Positions 1 through 10,120 of a stretch of 64,000 bases of DNA are shown piece by piece. Under the pieces are notes generated by a model. That model did not search any database, was not told where the DNA came from, and saw nothing but the letters and a program-made list of their open reading frames with translations. The DNA lies in contig JAAMXP010000672.1 in assembly GCA_019693395.1 (NCBI GenBank), positions 3,926 to 67,925 on the forward strand, in the 5' to 3' direction. Within the stretch, counting starts at the first letter, position 1. Every line of letters starts with the position of its first letter. Made by a program: the position numbers and the translations under genes. The stretch is from Ettlia oleoabundans. Taxonomy: Eukaryota > Chlorophyta > Chlorophyceae > Chlamydomonadales.

Positions 1-31
1 CCCCCCCCCCCCCCCCAACACACACACACAG
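1..31. repeat. poly-C and (CA)n tract in intron
   Basis: Sixteen C residues are followed by a short CA dinucleotide run ending in an acag acceptor. It is the 3' end of the intron before the last exon of the RraA-like gene. Confidence 0.8.
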
Positions 32-130
32 GTCCGGGTGATCCTGGGAGGCGTGCAGGTGCGGCCGGGTGACTGGGTGTATGCCGACGAGGATGGGGTG
101 CTGGTGAGCAGGGAGGAGCTGGCCTTCTAG
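32..130 (+). CDS. RraA-like protein, last exon (partial)
   Basis: Only the final exon lies in the window. It opens after an acag acceptor and runs 32 codons to TAG at 128-130. The peptide contains GGVQVRPGDWVYADEDGVLV, the C-terminal signature of the RraA / demethylmenaquinone methyltransferase-like family (4-hydroxy-4-methyl-2-oxoglutarate aldolase or RNase E-regulator type proteins), where the GD-x-x-(Y/V)-x-D-x-D-G stretch is strongly conserved. Plants and algae carry such proteins, but their substrate is usually uncertain, so I claim only family membership. The rest of the gene is left of the window. Confidence 0.75.
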   Translation, partial: VRVILGGVQVRPGDWVYADEDGVLVSREELAF

Positions 131-997
131 ACAGCCAGTTTTGACAAGCATCTTCACCTGTTGCAACAGTACGGCCGCCTAGCACAACAGCACATCCACT
201 CTAGACATTAGATGTCGCTAAAGGTCTGGCCACCCCTTTTGTTCCCTGGGTGCTCCGAAAGTATTTACGGTTGAGCTTGCGTTCCAGTTGCCCACGTGTG
301 TTTTGGGAAAGCTGATGCTTCGCACGCAACTCATATGCCCCTCCCCGCCAACCCTCTTCACCCTGCACACACCCCATCCCCACCACCGTTGCTCATCCAG
401 GTCAGCCCTACTGACTGTCAACACTTAGGCAGGTAGCAATCTAATCGAAGCAAAGTGCTTCATTGCCCAGCTCAGTAACCATACCACGTGTGGCATCTGC
501 ATGAACGCTCATGCTTGAGCCCGATCAACCCATCCATGAACGCATGTGTCTGACCCCTCATTTTGATGCTCTACTGTCTGAGGATGGTGGCCAACCTTTT
601 GAATGCTGTATTGTTCCTTGAAAATTGCCCCCATTGTGGCCTTTTGTACCATGTCTCCTCTGCCCGTTTTGTATACGCCTTTGTTGCCCGCCCAACAATA
701 TCCTCTCCGCCAGCGAGTCCTTCAGTAAGTCTGTAAGGGGCCCATTTTGGCCTGTGTGGGCACGCATTGAGTAATGCTCACAGCACAACGCAAGCACCGC
801 CAACAGGTCAGGCAAGCTGCATCTACAGACACAGTCCTGCACATCTGACTGCATGCAAATGGTCAGGAATCGATGCTCTCCAGCAGAAAGTCCCACGAAG
901 GCACGCTGTCAGCACTGCACTTAGAGCCACTAGTGAGGGTGCAATGCTTGCTCTCATGCTTCTGCCGCCAGGCGCTTAAGCAGCCTTTTAGCAAACA
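131..997. other. gene-free interval
   Basis: 3' sequence of the RraA-like gene (+) facing the 3' end of the 998-4133 gene (-). A TGTAA at 732-736 could serve the RraA transcript but is far from its stop. I see no coding exon here. Confidence 0.5.
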
Positions 998-3900
998 CTA
1001 TCTTGCGCTCATGCGGCCAACCGGGGTTGGACTGCGGAGGCAGGAACGGCAATCAAGTAGCCACGGGGAGAACGTTTCAGCAGCGTCATCACAGGGCGGG
1101 AACAGATTGTCTTCACACTGAAAAGCCCCTCTTCACTTGCTGCCTCCCACGCACACCACCAATCAAACAAATGCAGCACCCCCACACCACCACCCACCTG
1201 CAGCACTGCCAGCTTCTGCTTAGCTGCCGTGTAGTGCGGGTGGTCCCGCGGTAGCATCTTGTCCAGCAGAGCACCCAGCCGCCGCTCGTGGGTCAGATGG
1301 TTGGGCAGCACGGGTGCCGCCTTCTTGTGCGCCACACGCAGCAGGTGCTGCACGGTGGCCTGCTTGGTTGCCTGGAATTCTTCCTCGCTCTGCAGGGGAT
1401 GTAACAATGCACAGTATAATGTTATCAATTAACCCACAATTATAAATCACAGAAGAATGGGCCGCGCCCGTTGTGATAGGCTTTCATGGTGGGGCATTAG
1501 CGGAAGGGCAGCTGACACCGGCCACCAGCTGCAATTTCACATGCCGAGTCTCAGAGCAAAGCTCGTTCTGTCAGGCTAATGCTGCTCTGCTGCCAAAGGA
1601 GTCCCGAGTCCCCTTGCGCTGCCGTGCTATGCCCCACTCCCCCATCCTGAGCTACGATGTGCTGTGTGACGGCATCCCACATTGCCTTCTGTCATTGTCA
1701 CTTGTCACCACGCTCACCATGCTGTGCTGCGCCATGAGCTGCTCCTTGTTGGCCTCTATCTCCGCTTCCACCTGCTCTCTGCGGGGCGGCGGCGGGCCCC
1801 GGCGGCTGCCACGCAGCTGTGGGGTCGAGCCCAGGCTGGCTGCTAGGTCGTAGTCTGGATCCGCATCTATCTGCAACTCACACAGGCACGACAAACGACA
1901 GTTGATGGTAGCATTACCAGGGCTTACATGTCTGCTCCCGCATGAAAAAAGCGGGACAGGTGCAGACAAGCGGATGCAAAGGCAGTACATCATGGCATGA
2001 AGCGGGACAGGTGTGGCACAAAAATGATGGCTGGGTATGTTGACAGCTCCAGGCCCAAGATGACAAGTGGCTAGCAGGAAGCTGTGGTAACAGGGATCCA
2101 CATACATCCCTGCATGTGCCACCAGCGACACAGTGCCGCCCCACCCGCACTTTGCCATCAACAAACCCCCAAGGTTACCATCAATTCCACACCCTCATAT
2201 CTTGCAAGCGTGGGCATCTCCGCCCAGTTGCCTGCACACCTTGTCCTTGACCGCCTGCTTCTTCTGCCAGTACCGCTCATCCGCCACCAGCGCCGCTGCC
2301 AGCTTGTCCATGAGCTCATTCTGCTCCTCGACATCCATGGTGCCTGCAGGCAGCTCACATGACGAGATGATGCCTTGGGGAGGAAATTCACAACAAAAGT
2401 TCACTGAAAGTGGAGCAAATTGTGGTTGACACGTTGATAGTGGCCAGCTATGTTTTTGCCAGTCATTGTGCAACAAACTGTTGCAAACTGCTGCAGCCCC
2501 TTCCAGCCTGCCCCAAGTGCAGGAAAAATGCGGCCGGCGCCAGACATAACACACATACACATATGATCGTAAGTGCGGTACAGGGGCAAAACTCTGCAGC
2601 CATTGCGGTAGATTGCCCCACCTGAGCTGAAGCTTCGCCACTGTTCGGGGGTGATGTAAAACCGCAGCAGCGCAAGGTTGTCGAGGTTCGCCAGGTCAGC
2701 AATGTCGGTGCCCAGCTCCTGCAGCACAGGGAGCAGTACAACAGTCGAATGCAGTAGACTGGGGTAGTGTGCAACGGCAACATGGGCTGGGCTTGCGATG
2801 TAATGGGTAACAGTGCAGACGGGAAGAAGGTAGAAATCCACTGACTTGGCAATGATGCGCGCAGGAAAGCAGGGTGCGTTTTTTAGGAATTATGCCGGTC
2901 GCAAGTTTGCTCTAGGTGCCAGAGGCAACGGGAAGGGCATAATATCACAGGGCATGCGAGGCTCATTATATCTCCATACCCATCACAGCAGGCCGAGCAG
3001 CAGCTGACTGTCATGGCTGAAAGGATGCCTGCAGCTGCCTTTCGGCCAGAGCTCAAACAACTGCCCCGCAAGGGCAGAATCATTCAAGCAAGCAAACAGG
3101 CAGCACGTGGCTGGACGACACGTCGCCCGCCAGGCGAACGGCGGCTCCAAATTGGTAGCGAAGAAAGCGGCAACAATGCATGACAACAAGGGAAGAAGCA
3201 GGAGGAAGTCACCTTGATAGGCACTGGATCTGCCTCAGGGTTGGCTGCATCCCGCAGCGCATACTCAAACCGCATGATGATGTCGTGTGGTGTGTCTATA
3301 AGCTCCGCAGGCAGGTCCTGGTACAAATCTGCATCTGAATATCCGCGATCTCCCTCCTCTCCCTCCCCATGCTGCTGCTGCATGCCGCGGCGGTGGGGCC
3401 GGCGGGGCGAGCCTTTGCCGCCGCCGCTATGCTCCTGACGATCGCCACGTTCTCGTGGGCCGCCCTCGTCGCGGCGTGGCCGCTGTGCTAGTAGTTGCGA
3501 CATGGCGCCTGGCTTGCGCACAGTGCTGCTGCTGCTGCTGCTGTCCCCGCCCGCCGTGCTGCCCCTGCTGCTGCTGCTCACCCTGCTGGTGCTGCTGCTG
3601 GTGGCACTCCCGCTGCCTCCGCTGCTTTCCCGAAAGGAGTGGCTTCCTTGCGAGGCTTGGCGGGGCTGCCACACAGGTGCCTGCACCAACCGGCATCACA
3701 GCAAGATTCATCAGCCAGAAGAAATAGGGAGGCACGTCCTGCTGCCCATCAAAAAGCAGTGCGCCGCCACTAAGCATGTATTAGTGAACAGCAGGAAGCC
3801 TGTCGGTGTGAACAGGAAACCGCAGCCGGCCCAGAGTCCTCGCACCGACGGCAGCGGCGGAGCACCCACCTGGTTGGCAGCGCCATCACCACCGCGCCGC

Positions 3901-4133
3901 GATCCTGGGCTGCTTCCTCCCGTGGCTTTTGGTGAAGGAGGCCCGCTGCCGGGGGGGCGTGGCTCACCGCCATCGCCTCCTCTTTCTGACTTGCCCATGC
4001 CGCTACTTGGAGGCGCTGCTGAGGCATCATCAGCGGTAGTAAACTGCTTCAGTGCGCCAAGAGCAGTAGCGCGCTCTAGCTGCCGCAACAACGAGGGCAG
4101 CACCCTCCTGCCCAACCTGCCAAGCTGCGACAT
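998..4133 (-). CDS. conserved protein of unknown function, probably organelle-targeted
   Basis: Seven exons on the minus strand: 4133-3870, 3680-3213, 2718-2622, 2343-2240, 1870-1718, 1389-1198 and 1117-998. All phases close, giving about 465 residues. The ATG at 4133 starts a basic, acid-poor N-terminus (MSQLGRLGRRVLPSLLRQLE) that looks like an organellar transit peptide. A Ser/Gly/Arg-rich stretch follows, then a compact helical part: DLYQDLPAELIDTPHDIIMR, FYITPEQWRSF, a charged MDVEEQNELMDKLAAALVAD region, and LTHERRLGALLDKMLPRDHP near the end. I do not recognise the family; a mitochondrial or plastid complex subunit or ribosome-associated factor is possible. The last exon is the weakest, because it rests only on phase and an open frame. 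Confidence 0.6.
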
Positions 4134-4715
4134 GCTGCCTGGAGAGCAAGAACAGTGCACTGCAGTTTGTCGACAACGTTGTCAGACAAGCAACAACCCG
4201 ATTGATGCAGGGTAAACCACAGCAGCGGTGCGCAGCTGGCGGCGCCACTGGTGGTCTGGCGGCAGCTCAGCTTTGCCCACTGCTGGGCTTTCGCGCTCGC
4301 CTTTGCAGCTTACCAACCTGCCTGACAGCAGCGCCGTAGCCATTTGTGTTTATCGTGCATTACATGGCTGCCATATGGAGTTGGTAAGTTGAACTACTGA
4401 CTGGAAAAGGAGCATTCGGGTCAAGAAGCAGAAAAGGCAGGGGCCTCTTCCAAATGAGGGGCGGGATACAGGCATTGCTGGCTGATACAGTTGGTAGAGG
4501 CACATTCCTGTGGCTGCTGTGGGGTAGGGTGAGAGTCATGTCAAGCGGCGGGCGCCAGGAAGGGCCCCAGCCGCGTCAGCATCTGGCTGCTGGTCATGGC
4601 GCCAAGGCCGCCTGAGCCAGCAGCCTCCTGGCTACGCCGGGCAACTGGTGCAACAAGGTCCGGCTGGTTCATGCCGCTGCCGCGGTCACTGCTGCTGCCT
4701 GGGCGGGCAAGCAGC
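4134..4715. other. intergenic: promoter of the 998-4133 gene and H2A.Z 3' end
   Basis: Lies between the ATG of the unknown gene and the H2A.Z stop, both minus strand. It holds the putative H2A.Z polyadenylation signal at 4360-4364 and nothing else I can identify. Confidence 0.5.
4360..4364 (-). terminator. polyadenylation signal TGTAA (H2A.Z)
   Basis: TGTAA on the minus strand about 350 nt past the H2A.Z stop. TGTAA is the usual volvocalean/chlorophyte poly(A) signal. Its use suggests a polyadenylated, replication-independent histone mRNA. Confidence 0.45.
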
Positions 4716-6190
4716 TTACATGGGGGGCATGAGCGGGAAGCCCTCCTTCTTGCCCTGCTTGTTGATGAGCGACTTGTGCTGCAGGGGCCAGGGACAGGTG
4801 GGCGTTTTGCCGCACAACCGTTAGTGGGCTGTAAAAAGGTAGAGGCACACAGGCAGGGACGTGCTACAAGCAAAAAAGCGAAACATTACCGATGTTCTGC
4901 TCTAACACCCTCTGCACCCAGTCCTACTCAGCCAACAACGAATGGGCCAAGCAATCCACACAACTCCGTTGCACCCACTGCCGCTGTCAAGACTGTCGGG
5001 CGTCCAGGCGGGCCTACGCTTAGCGAACTATTTTCCAAAAACAGCATAACAGACGACCCAGACTCTACGGTACTGGAGCAAAGCATTAGGCAACCAGCAC
5101 GATGAGAAGCAGCTCACGATGTGTGGGATGACGCCGCCGCCCGCGATGGTAGCCTTGATCAGCGTGTCCAGCTCCTCGTCACCGCGAATGGCAAGCTGCA
5201 AATGGCGCGGGGTAATACGCTTCACCTTCAGATCCTTGGAGGCGTTACCAGCCAGCTCCAGCACCTGCACAAAGGGAGGGAGGGTGGTAAAGAGCGAGGA
5301 GGGCAATACAAGGCGAGAAGTGAGCGGCTGGTGTTGGGAGCGGGTGAAAATCTAAACCACAACGCTGTGATTTGCCCCAAAAAGTGCGTTGACAACATAT
5401 CGACATACGGCTGGGTTTGCCCACTTCAGACTGACAAGGGACCCTCAGAAAAGCATAACCTGCTCTTTCAACATCGTCCGGTCGACAAACCCATAGCCTG
5501 GCCACCCACCTCGGCGGTCAGGTACTCCAGGATGGCGGCAGTGTACACGGCAGCGGTGGCACCAACACGACCGTTGGCGGTGGCACGGCCCTTGAGCAGA
5601 CGGTGAATACGTCCCACAGGGAACTGCAGGCCGGCACGTGCCGAACGGGAGATGGGCTTCTTCTTGTCGCCACCCGCGCCCTTGATGCCGATGGTACCCT
5701 TGGCACCCTGCACCACAGGAAGGCGGTGTAAAAGAGGCAGGGAGGTGGTTAGGGCGGGGATCAAGGCACGGCTGCTGCTCCAGCGGGCAGGTGTGCGCTG
5801 CCAAGCATGGCCTGAAACGCCCGCAGTTCAAGCGCGGCCAGCTGTCAGCGCCGCAAGCTGCCGTGCTCGGGCGGGGTGCAGAGGCTCCTGGCTACCCTTC
5901 AAAGAGCACATTTCGCCCTCCAGGGTCGCCCGAACTGCCCAACCGCTGCCAGAAGCCCCAGCTGCTGAGGTAAGTTTGAAAGCGGGCCAGGCCACAGGCG
6001 GCGCTGCCACACCCCCAGGCGTCTCGCACCTTGCCGGACAGGCCCTTTGCACCTGCAGGCAAGCATATATCAGCGACGCTCAGGCCCCAGGACGGCAAGC
6101 GGGCCCAGGGGTGGCAACGCGCAGACGAAACGCCGATCCTTTTGAGCGGCCTGGCGGGGATCGGGACTGTCACTCACCCTTGCCAGACAT
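4716..6190 (-). CDS. histone H2A variant H2A.Z
   Basis: Four minus-strand exons: ATG at 6190 (MSGKG), 5707-5510, 5264-5118 and 4778-4716 (TAA at 4718-4716), about 139 residues. The core reads [20 protein letters not shown], then [60 protein letters not shown] and [23 protein letters not shown], the [18 protein letters not shown] acidic-patch segment and the HKSLINKQ tail are typical of H2A.Z rather than canonical H2A. It replaces H2A in nucleosomes at transcription start sites. Introns and a TGTAA 3' end fit a replacement histone. The junction of the short first exon with exon 2 cannot be made with standard GT-AG sites (see findings). Confidence 0.95.
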
Positions 6191-6615
6191 GGTCGGTTCT
6201 GTTGTTTTGCCTGCGAGCGGGGAGGGCAGGACGGTGCGCAGGAAGCGTGGGAAGGGGGCAAAACTTGAAGGTGAACGCAGCCTGGGCACCTGCAGAGCCT
6301 GTGCAGCTTTGGCGCGGCCCGCATTACCACGCTTCAACGCAGTAGGTGCTGAAGAGCGCGATACGAGCAGCGGAACGCTGCGATGGCGGGGCGCCTCCGC
6401 TAACAACGGCTAGTAGGCGCCCTGCGCTAGGCTGCAGTGAGCCGCAAAAGCACGGCAAAAATTACTCACCTCGGAAACAGCGGAAAAGGTCACCAGCGGA
6501 AAGTGGCGTGAGGAGCGCAAACCAGCACTAGTCGTTCGGACCTCGCCTTCCTTCCTCCGCCCGGGTCTCCGTTTTCCCGGCCCCACAGCGTCCGCTTTGG
6601 CGCAGCATCCCTTCC

Positions 6616-6621
6616 TTTATA
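6616..6621 (-). promoter_or_regulatory. possible TATA element upstream of H2A.Z
   Basis: The minus strand reads TATAAAGG about 430 bp upstream of the H2A.Z ATG, next to a GAACGTTC palindrome. It is placed by motif only; no transcription start is known. Confidence 0.25.
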
Positions 6622-7409
6622 ATGGGAACGTTCTGGGAAAGCGCTTGAGCCTCCGGCAGGACTTGCGAACCACCGCTGGCCCCCGCCCCGCCGCCCGCGC
6701 TCGTCTTTGGCCCATCCCCCGTGCTTGGGCCGACCAGAAGAATTATACCAAAAACCTGTAGAACCCCCGAAACTTAAGGCACCGATTGCCGCGCTTCAAG
6801 CCAAGGACTAGTGGGCCGGCGGCAAGCGGCCATGTGCCTTATGCTCAGTTTGTTTAACGGCAGCATTTGGTATCCAGGCAAAACAAATCAATGTTACTAA
6901 CAGGTATCTTGAAGGCAAGCTGAGGCTGCCTGGTGCAGCCTGCCGTACACTCCACTGCTGTTGCATTACCGCGGAAAAGGAACACCCCTCAACGCCCCTC
7001 GGCGCATGTGGGGTACCAGTTACTCACTGGCCATCAGGGCAGGAACACTGCCGACGCTGCTTCAGCAGTTTGCCCCGCCGTGTTTCTTGAAATTTTATTT
7101 ACAAGCCAAGCTGACAAGCAGGGTCGTTAAGAACGTGAGTGGGAACGGCAGGACAGGTTGAGCAAAGTGTTTTAATAATATTCTAGCTATCCCTTGCCCC
7201 GGCATATCAGCAGCAGTCAGCTGACAATTGAGCCAGCGGCAAGCAGTTGTTGTCCGTGCTGGCGGTCATTCCGTTTCCAGTATATCTTGTGATCTGTGGG
7301 GGAAAGCTTGGCGGGTCAGCTGGATTTCAAAACACAACCTTCGGGCCTGTGCATGTGCTCTCCTGGCCCTCTTTTTAGTGCCAGCAGTGTCTACCTGTTG
7401 CTGTGTTGT

Positions 7410-7414
7410 TTACA
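7410..7414 (-). terminator. polyadenylation signal TGTAA (OBAP1-like)
   Basis: TGTAA on the minus strand about 97 nt downstream of the OBAP1 stop. A second copy lies at 7103-7099. Confidence 0.45.
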
Positions 7415-7510
7415 AGCCTGCTGTGTATACCAGGGGCTTCCTGTTTAACCACACATATCACTCTCTATGCATGAGCGTATCACTGGCTGACATCTCCCTC
7501 AGGCCAAGCC

Positions 7511-9857
7511 TCAAGGCTCGCGGCTGCCGCTGGTAGATCGGGGGGCAGCACTGCTGCCGGCATGAGAGGCGGTATACTTCTTGACCGGCACCTGCTGCAT
7601 GTTGGTCTGCCAGGCGGTACCGCTCTGCCAGTGGTCAGCAGCGGGGTCCACACTTTCCGGGCAGTTGAGCTTCTCCCGGCGCTGCTTCCCTTTATCTGCA
7701 TCAACAGGTGTGTGAGTGGGGGTGAGGCTTAGCACCAGATACCGGGTGGGGGAGAGGGTGAGCAAACTGCAGAGGATGTGCTGGTTGGAGGTGAGGTGCC
7801 AGAGTGCACCCATTGTGCAACCAATGCTTTATGCAAAAGAGCTCTAGTGACTCTACCGTGGACGTCTGTGAAAGCCAGGCCGCACCAGGACTGACTGCAG
7901 TTTGTTGTGGTGGCCAGGATTGGGTGCGTACCTGCTGTGGAGATGCCGTACCGCCTGTCCCGCTCCTCCACCAGCTCAGGCCTCACTTGGCCGTCAGCTG
8001 TGAAAGCCATCATCAGCTGGGGTGGTCCTGCCGGGGCAACGGCAGGGTTCCACTGTTGGTAAAAGCACATGTGAGGCACCGTTTGCTGCCACTCGCATGA
8101 TCAACGCGCAATGGCACAAATGCACTCAAGCAGCCGCAGTGGCTTTCTTTGGCCAGGGCGGCACAACACTAAGCTGTCAGCCCAAACTGGCTCGCACCAT
8201 AGGGCAGCGGGTCGCCTCTGTCCACCTGCCACATGTGCCAGGTCTTGCCGTAGGTGCCAATAAGCTTCTGCATGTCCTGCCGCTCAGCAATGTCAGGGAC
8301 CCCAGGGGCAACCAGCAGCCCGCTGCCTACCTCGTACCTGCAGCGGGAGCAAGCAGCCAGTCACAGCAACCAGCAGCCTTGATTGTTTAGGCAGCAGACT
8401 GGCAAGGCAGGGCAAGCAGCTCCAGCATAGGTGATGACAGAGCCTGCCCATGCACTGCCATGCATTCCACAGGGGGTAGGAGAAGTACAGTCCCACACAC
8501 CCTGCTTGCCTGTGGCTGTGCCAGTACTTCTTCTCCTCCTCAGGCAGCTCCTTGAACAGCCTCTCACTGATGATGTACTCCACACCTATCAGCCGTGCAC
8601 CTGCAGTGAGCAGGAGGCTTGGGGAGTGTCAGCAGCCTATGCTAGCCACATGCAGCCAAGGGGCAGTGTAGCAGTGGGGATGTCTGCCAGTACGTGCTTT
8701 CCTTTTGAAGTACCAGGGCTACCAGGAGCGGGGCATGTGGCGTGGCTTCTACCTGGCTTACCCTTTTGGTCTGAGTCGAAAAGGCAGCACTGCCGGATCT
8801 CCTCCGATGGGTGGCTGCAGAAGTGGTGCACCTCCACCTGGCGGCTCATGTCGTCTGCGGGAGAGATCGTGCGTTGCATTGGCTTGGTAAGGCTTCCCTT
8901 CTTCATGCTCTGATCGGGCATGATGCAAGAGCTAGCCAAAGTCTGTTGGAGATAGCAGCACCAACCAATTGACGAGCTGATTGATGAGAGCAAGTTTAAG
9001 GGCCACCAATCAACAGAAGCGCCAGCTTACTTGCATAGAAATGCCAGGCGCACACGTGCTCGTGGATGCAATTCACTGGTGCAAAGCTCTGTGTCAGGTC
9101 ACGCCCCACATCCAACGCCTGTGCTGGCAGGGGAGCACGAAACAGCGCGCGCAGAAGACTTATACGTCACCAACCGAGTGTTAACTCTAATAGCTGCAGA
9201 TTAACTCTGTGACAACGCTTGACCATGGGTTGTGCTCTCGAGTAACATTTGACAATCAGCCTCCTTTTGCGCCGTAAGCCAAGCCCGGTGCCAGCTGTGC
9301 CCAGTAATTCTTGGGATTGGCCTACCTTCAGACCCCAGCTGACTGGCTCTCCAGGCACTTGAGACTTCATCTCAGAGGCCTTGGCCTCCTGCATCACACA
9401 GGAATTTGAGGCACCTCTCTTCCATTACCTTTTGTAACAAACGTAGTGAGTCAGGCGACATTGAATGTGCTGCCAAGCGGCCATGGCTTCATTGCCAGCA
9501 GATGACACTGCGTCACTCACTTACCGGCCCCATTCCTGGGTGCAATGGGCTTGACTTTGAGGGCTCTCCTTCTGCCTTGGCTGGTTTGGGAGCAGGCTTA
9601 TCCTCCCCACCAGTTTGGTGTGCAGAAGCCTCGCTGGTGCTGCTGGGATCATCGCCAACAATGTCGCCGCCCGCAGTGTGGCGCCCACCACCCAGTGCTG
9701 CCTTGGCTGCAAAGGATCCGGCTAGCTCCTCAGTGTGGTGCACCGCATCGTAGTGCTCGGCATGCTCCTTCAGCTCCTCGTCAGTCTCAAAGATGGGGTG
9801 GGACGAGGCCCCAGTCAGCTGACTCGTCTGGCTGTTGGTGCTGTGCCTGGACTCCAT
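7511..9857 (-). CDS. oil-body-associated protein 1-like (DUF1264)
   Basis: Eight minus-strand exons: 9857-9525, 9388-9326, 9118-9031, 8854-8762, 8600-8510, 8337-8198, 8027-7932 and 7695-7511 (TGA), 362 residues with all phases closing. Residues about 132-345 match plant OBAP1/DUF1264: [92 protein letters not shown] and RYGISTADK. OBAP proteins sit on lipid droplets and help oil-body formation in seeds; a lipid-droplet role here is inferred. The first 110 residues are an extra acidic, Ala/Pro/Ser-rich extension absent from typical OBAP1 (about 240 residues). The intron after the exon ending at 8510 begins with GC (AG|GCAAGC). The gene shares a 263-bp spacer with the divergent ABC1 kinase. Confidence 0.93.
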
Positions 9858-10120
9858 GGTGTTCACAGCAGCGGAAGCGAATTTATGCGGTCCAAGGCTG
9901 AGTTAGCACTGGAACGGGAGAAGTGGCCTGGTGCCAGCTAGGACACTTACAACTCAGCACTCATTCCTTGCAAGGGGCACCATTCCCACCCAATCGATCA
10001 TCCGCACGTATAACAGGAGGCCAGTCATTGAAAGACTGGTCCTTTGGCGACCTCTGTGGGCGTGCGGGCTGTTCTGGGCACTTCAACAATTGCAGTCAGC
10101 CAATATAGTTACATCGCTGA
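9858..10120. promoter_or_regulatory. divergent promoter, OBAP1-like / ABC1K
   Basis: A 263-bp interval separates two start codons on opposite strands, so both promoters and 5' leaders must lie in it. I see no obvious TATA pair. Confidence 0.6.

Larger units (their letters stand above)
6191..7510. other. intergenic: H2A.Z promoter and OBAP1 3' region
   Basis: The proximal part is the H2A.Z upstream region. The distal part holds two minus-strand TGTAA signals (7414-7410 and 7103-7099) suited to the 3' end of the OBAP1-like trans­cript. No coding exon is evident. Confidence 0.5.

Noticed and set aside
3495..4215. 237-aa plus-strand frame rich in Leu/Pro/Arg
   Set aside because: Antisense to the Ser/Arg/Gln-rich exons of the 998-4133 gene; no conserved domain.
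5652..6413. 253-aa plus-strand frame across the H2A.Z locus
   Set aside because: Antisense to H2A.Z introns and exons; no start context or homology.
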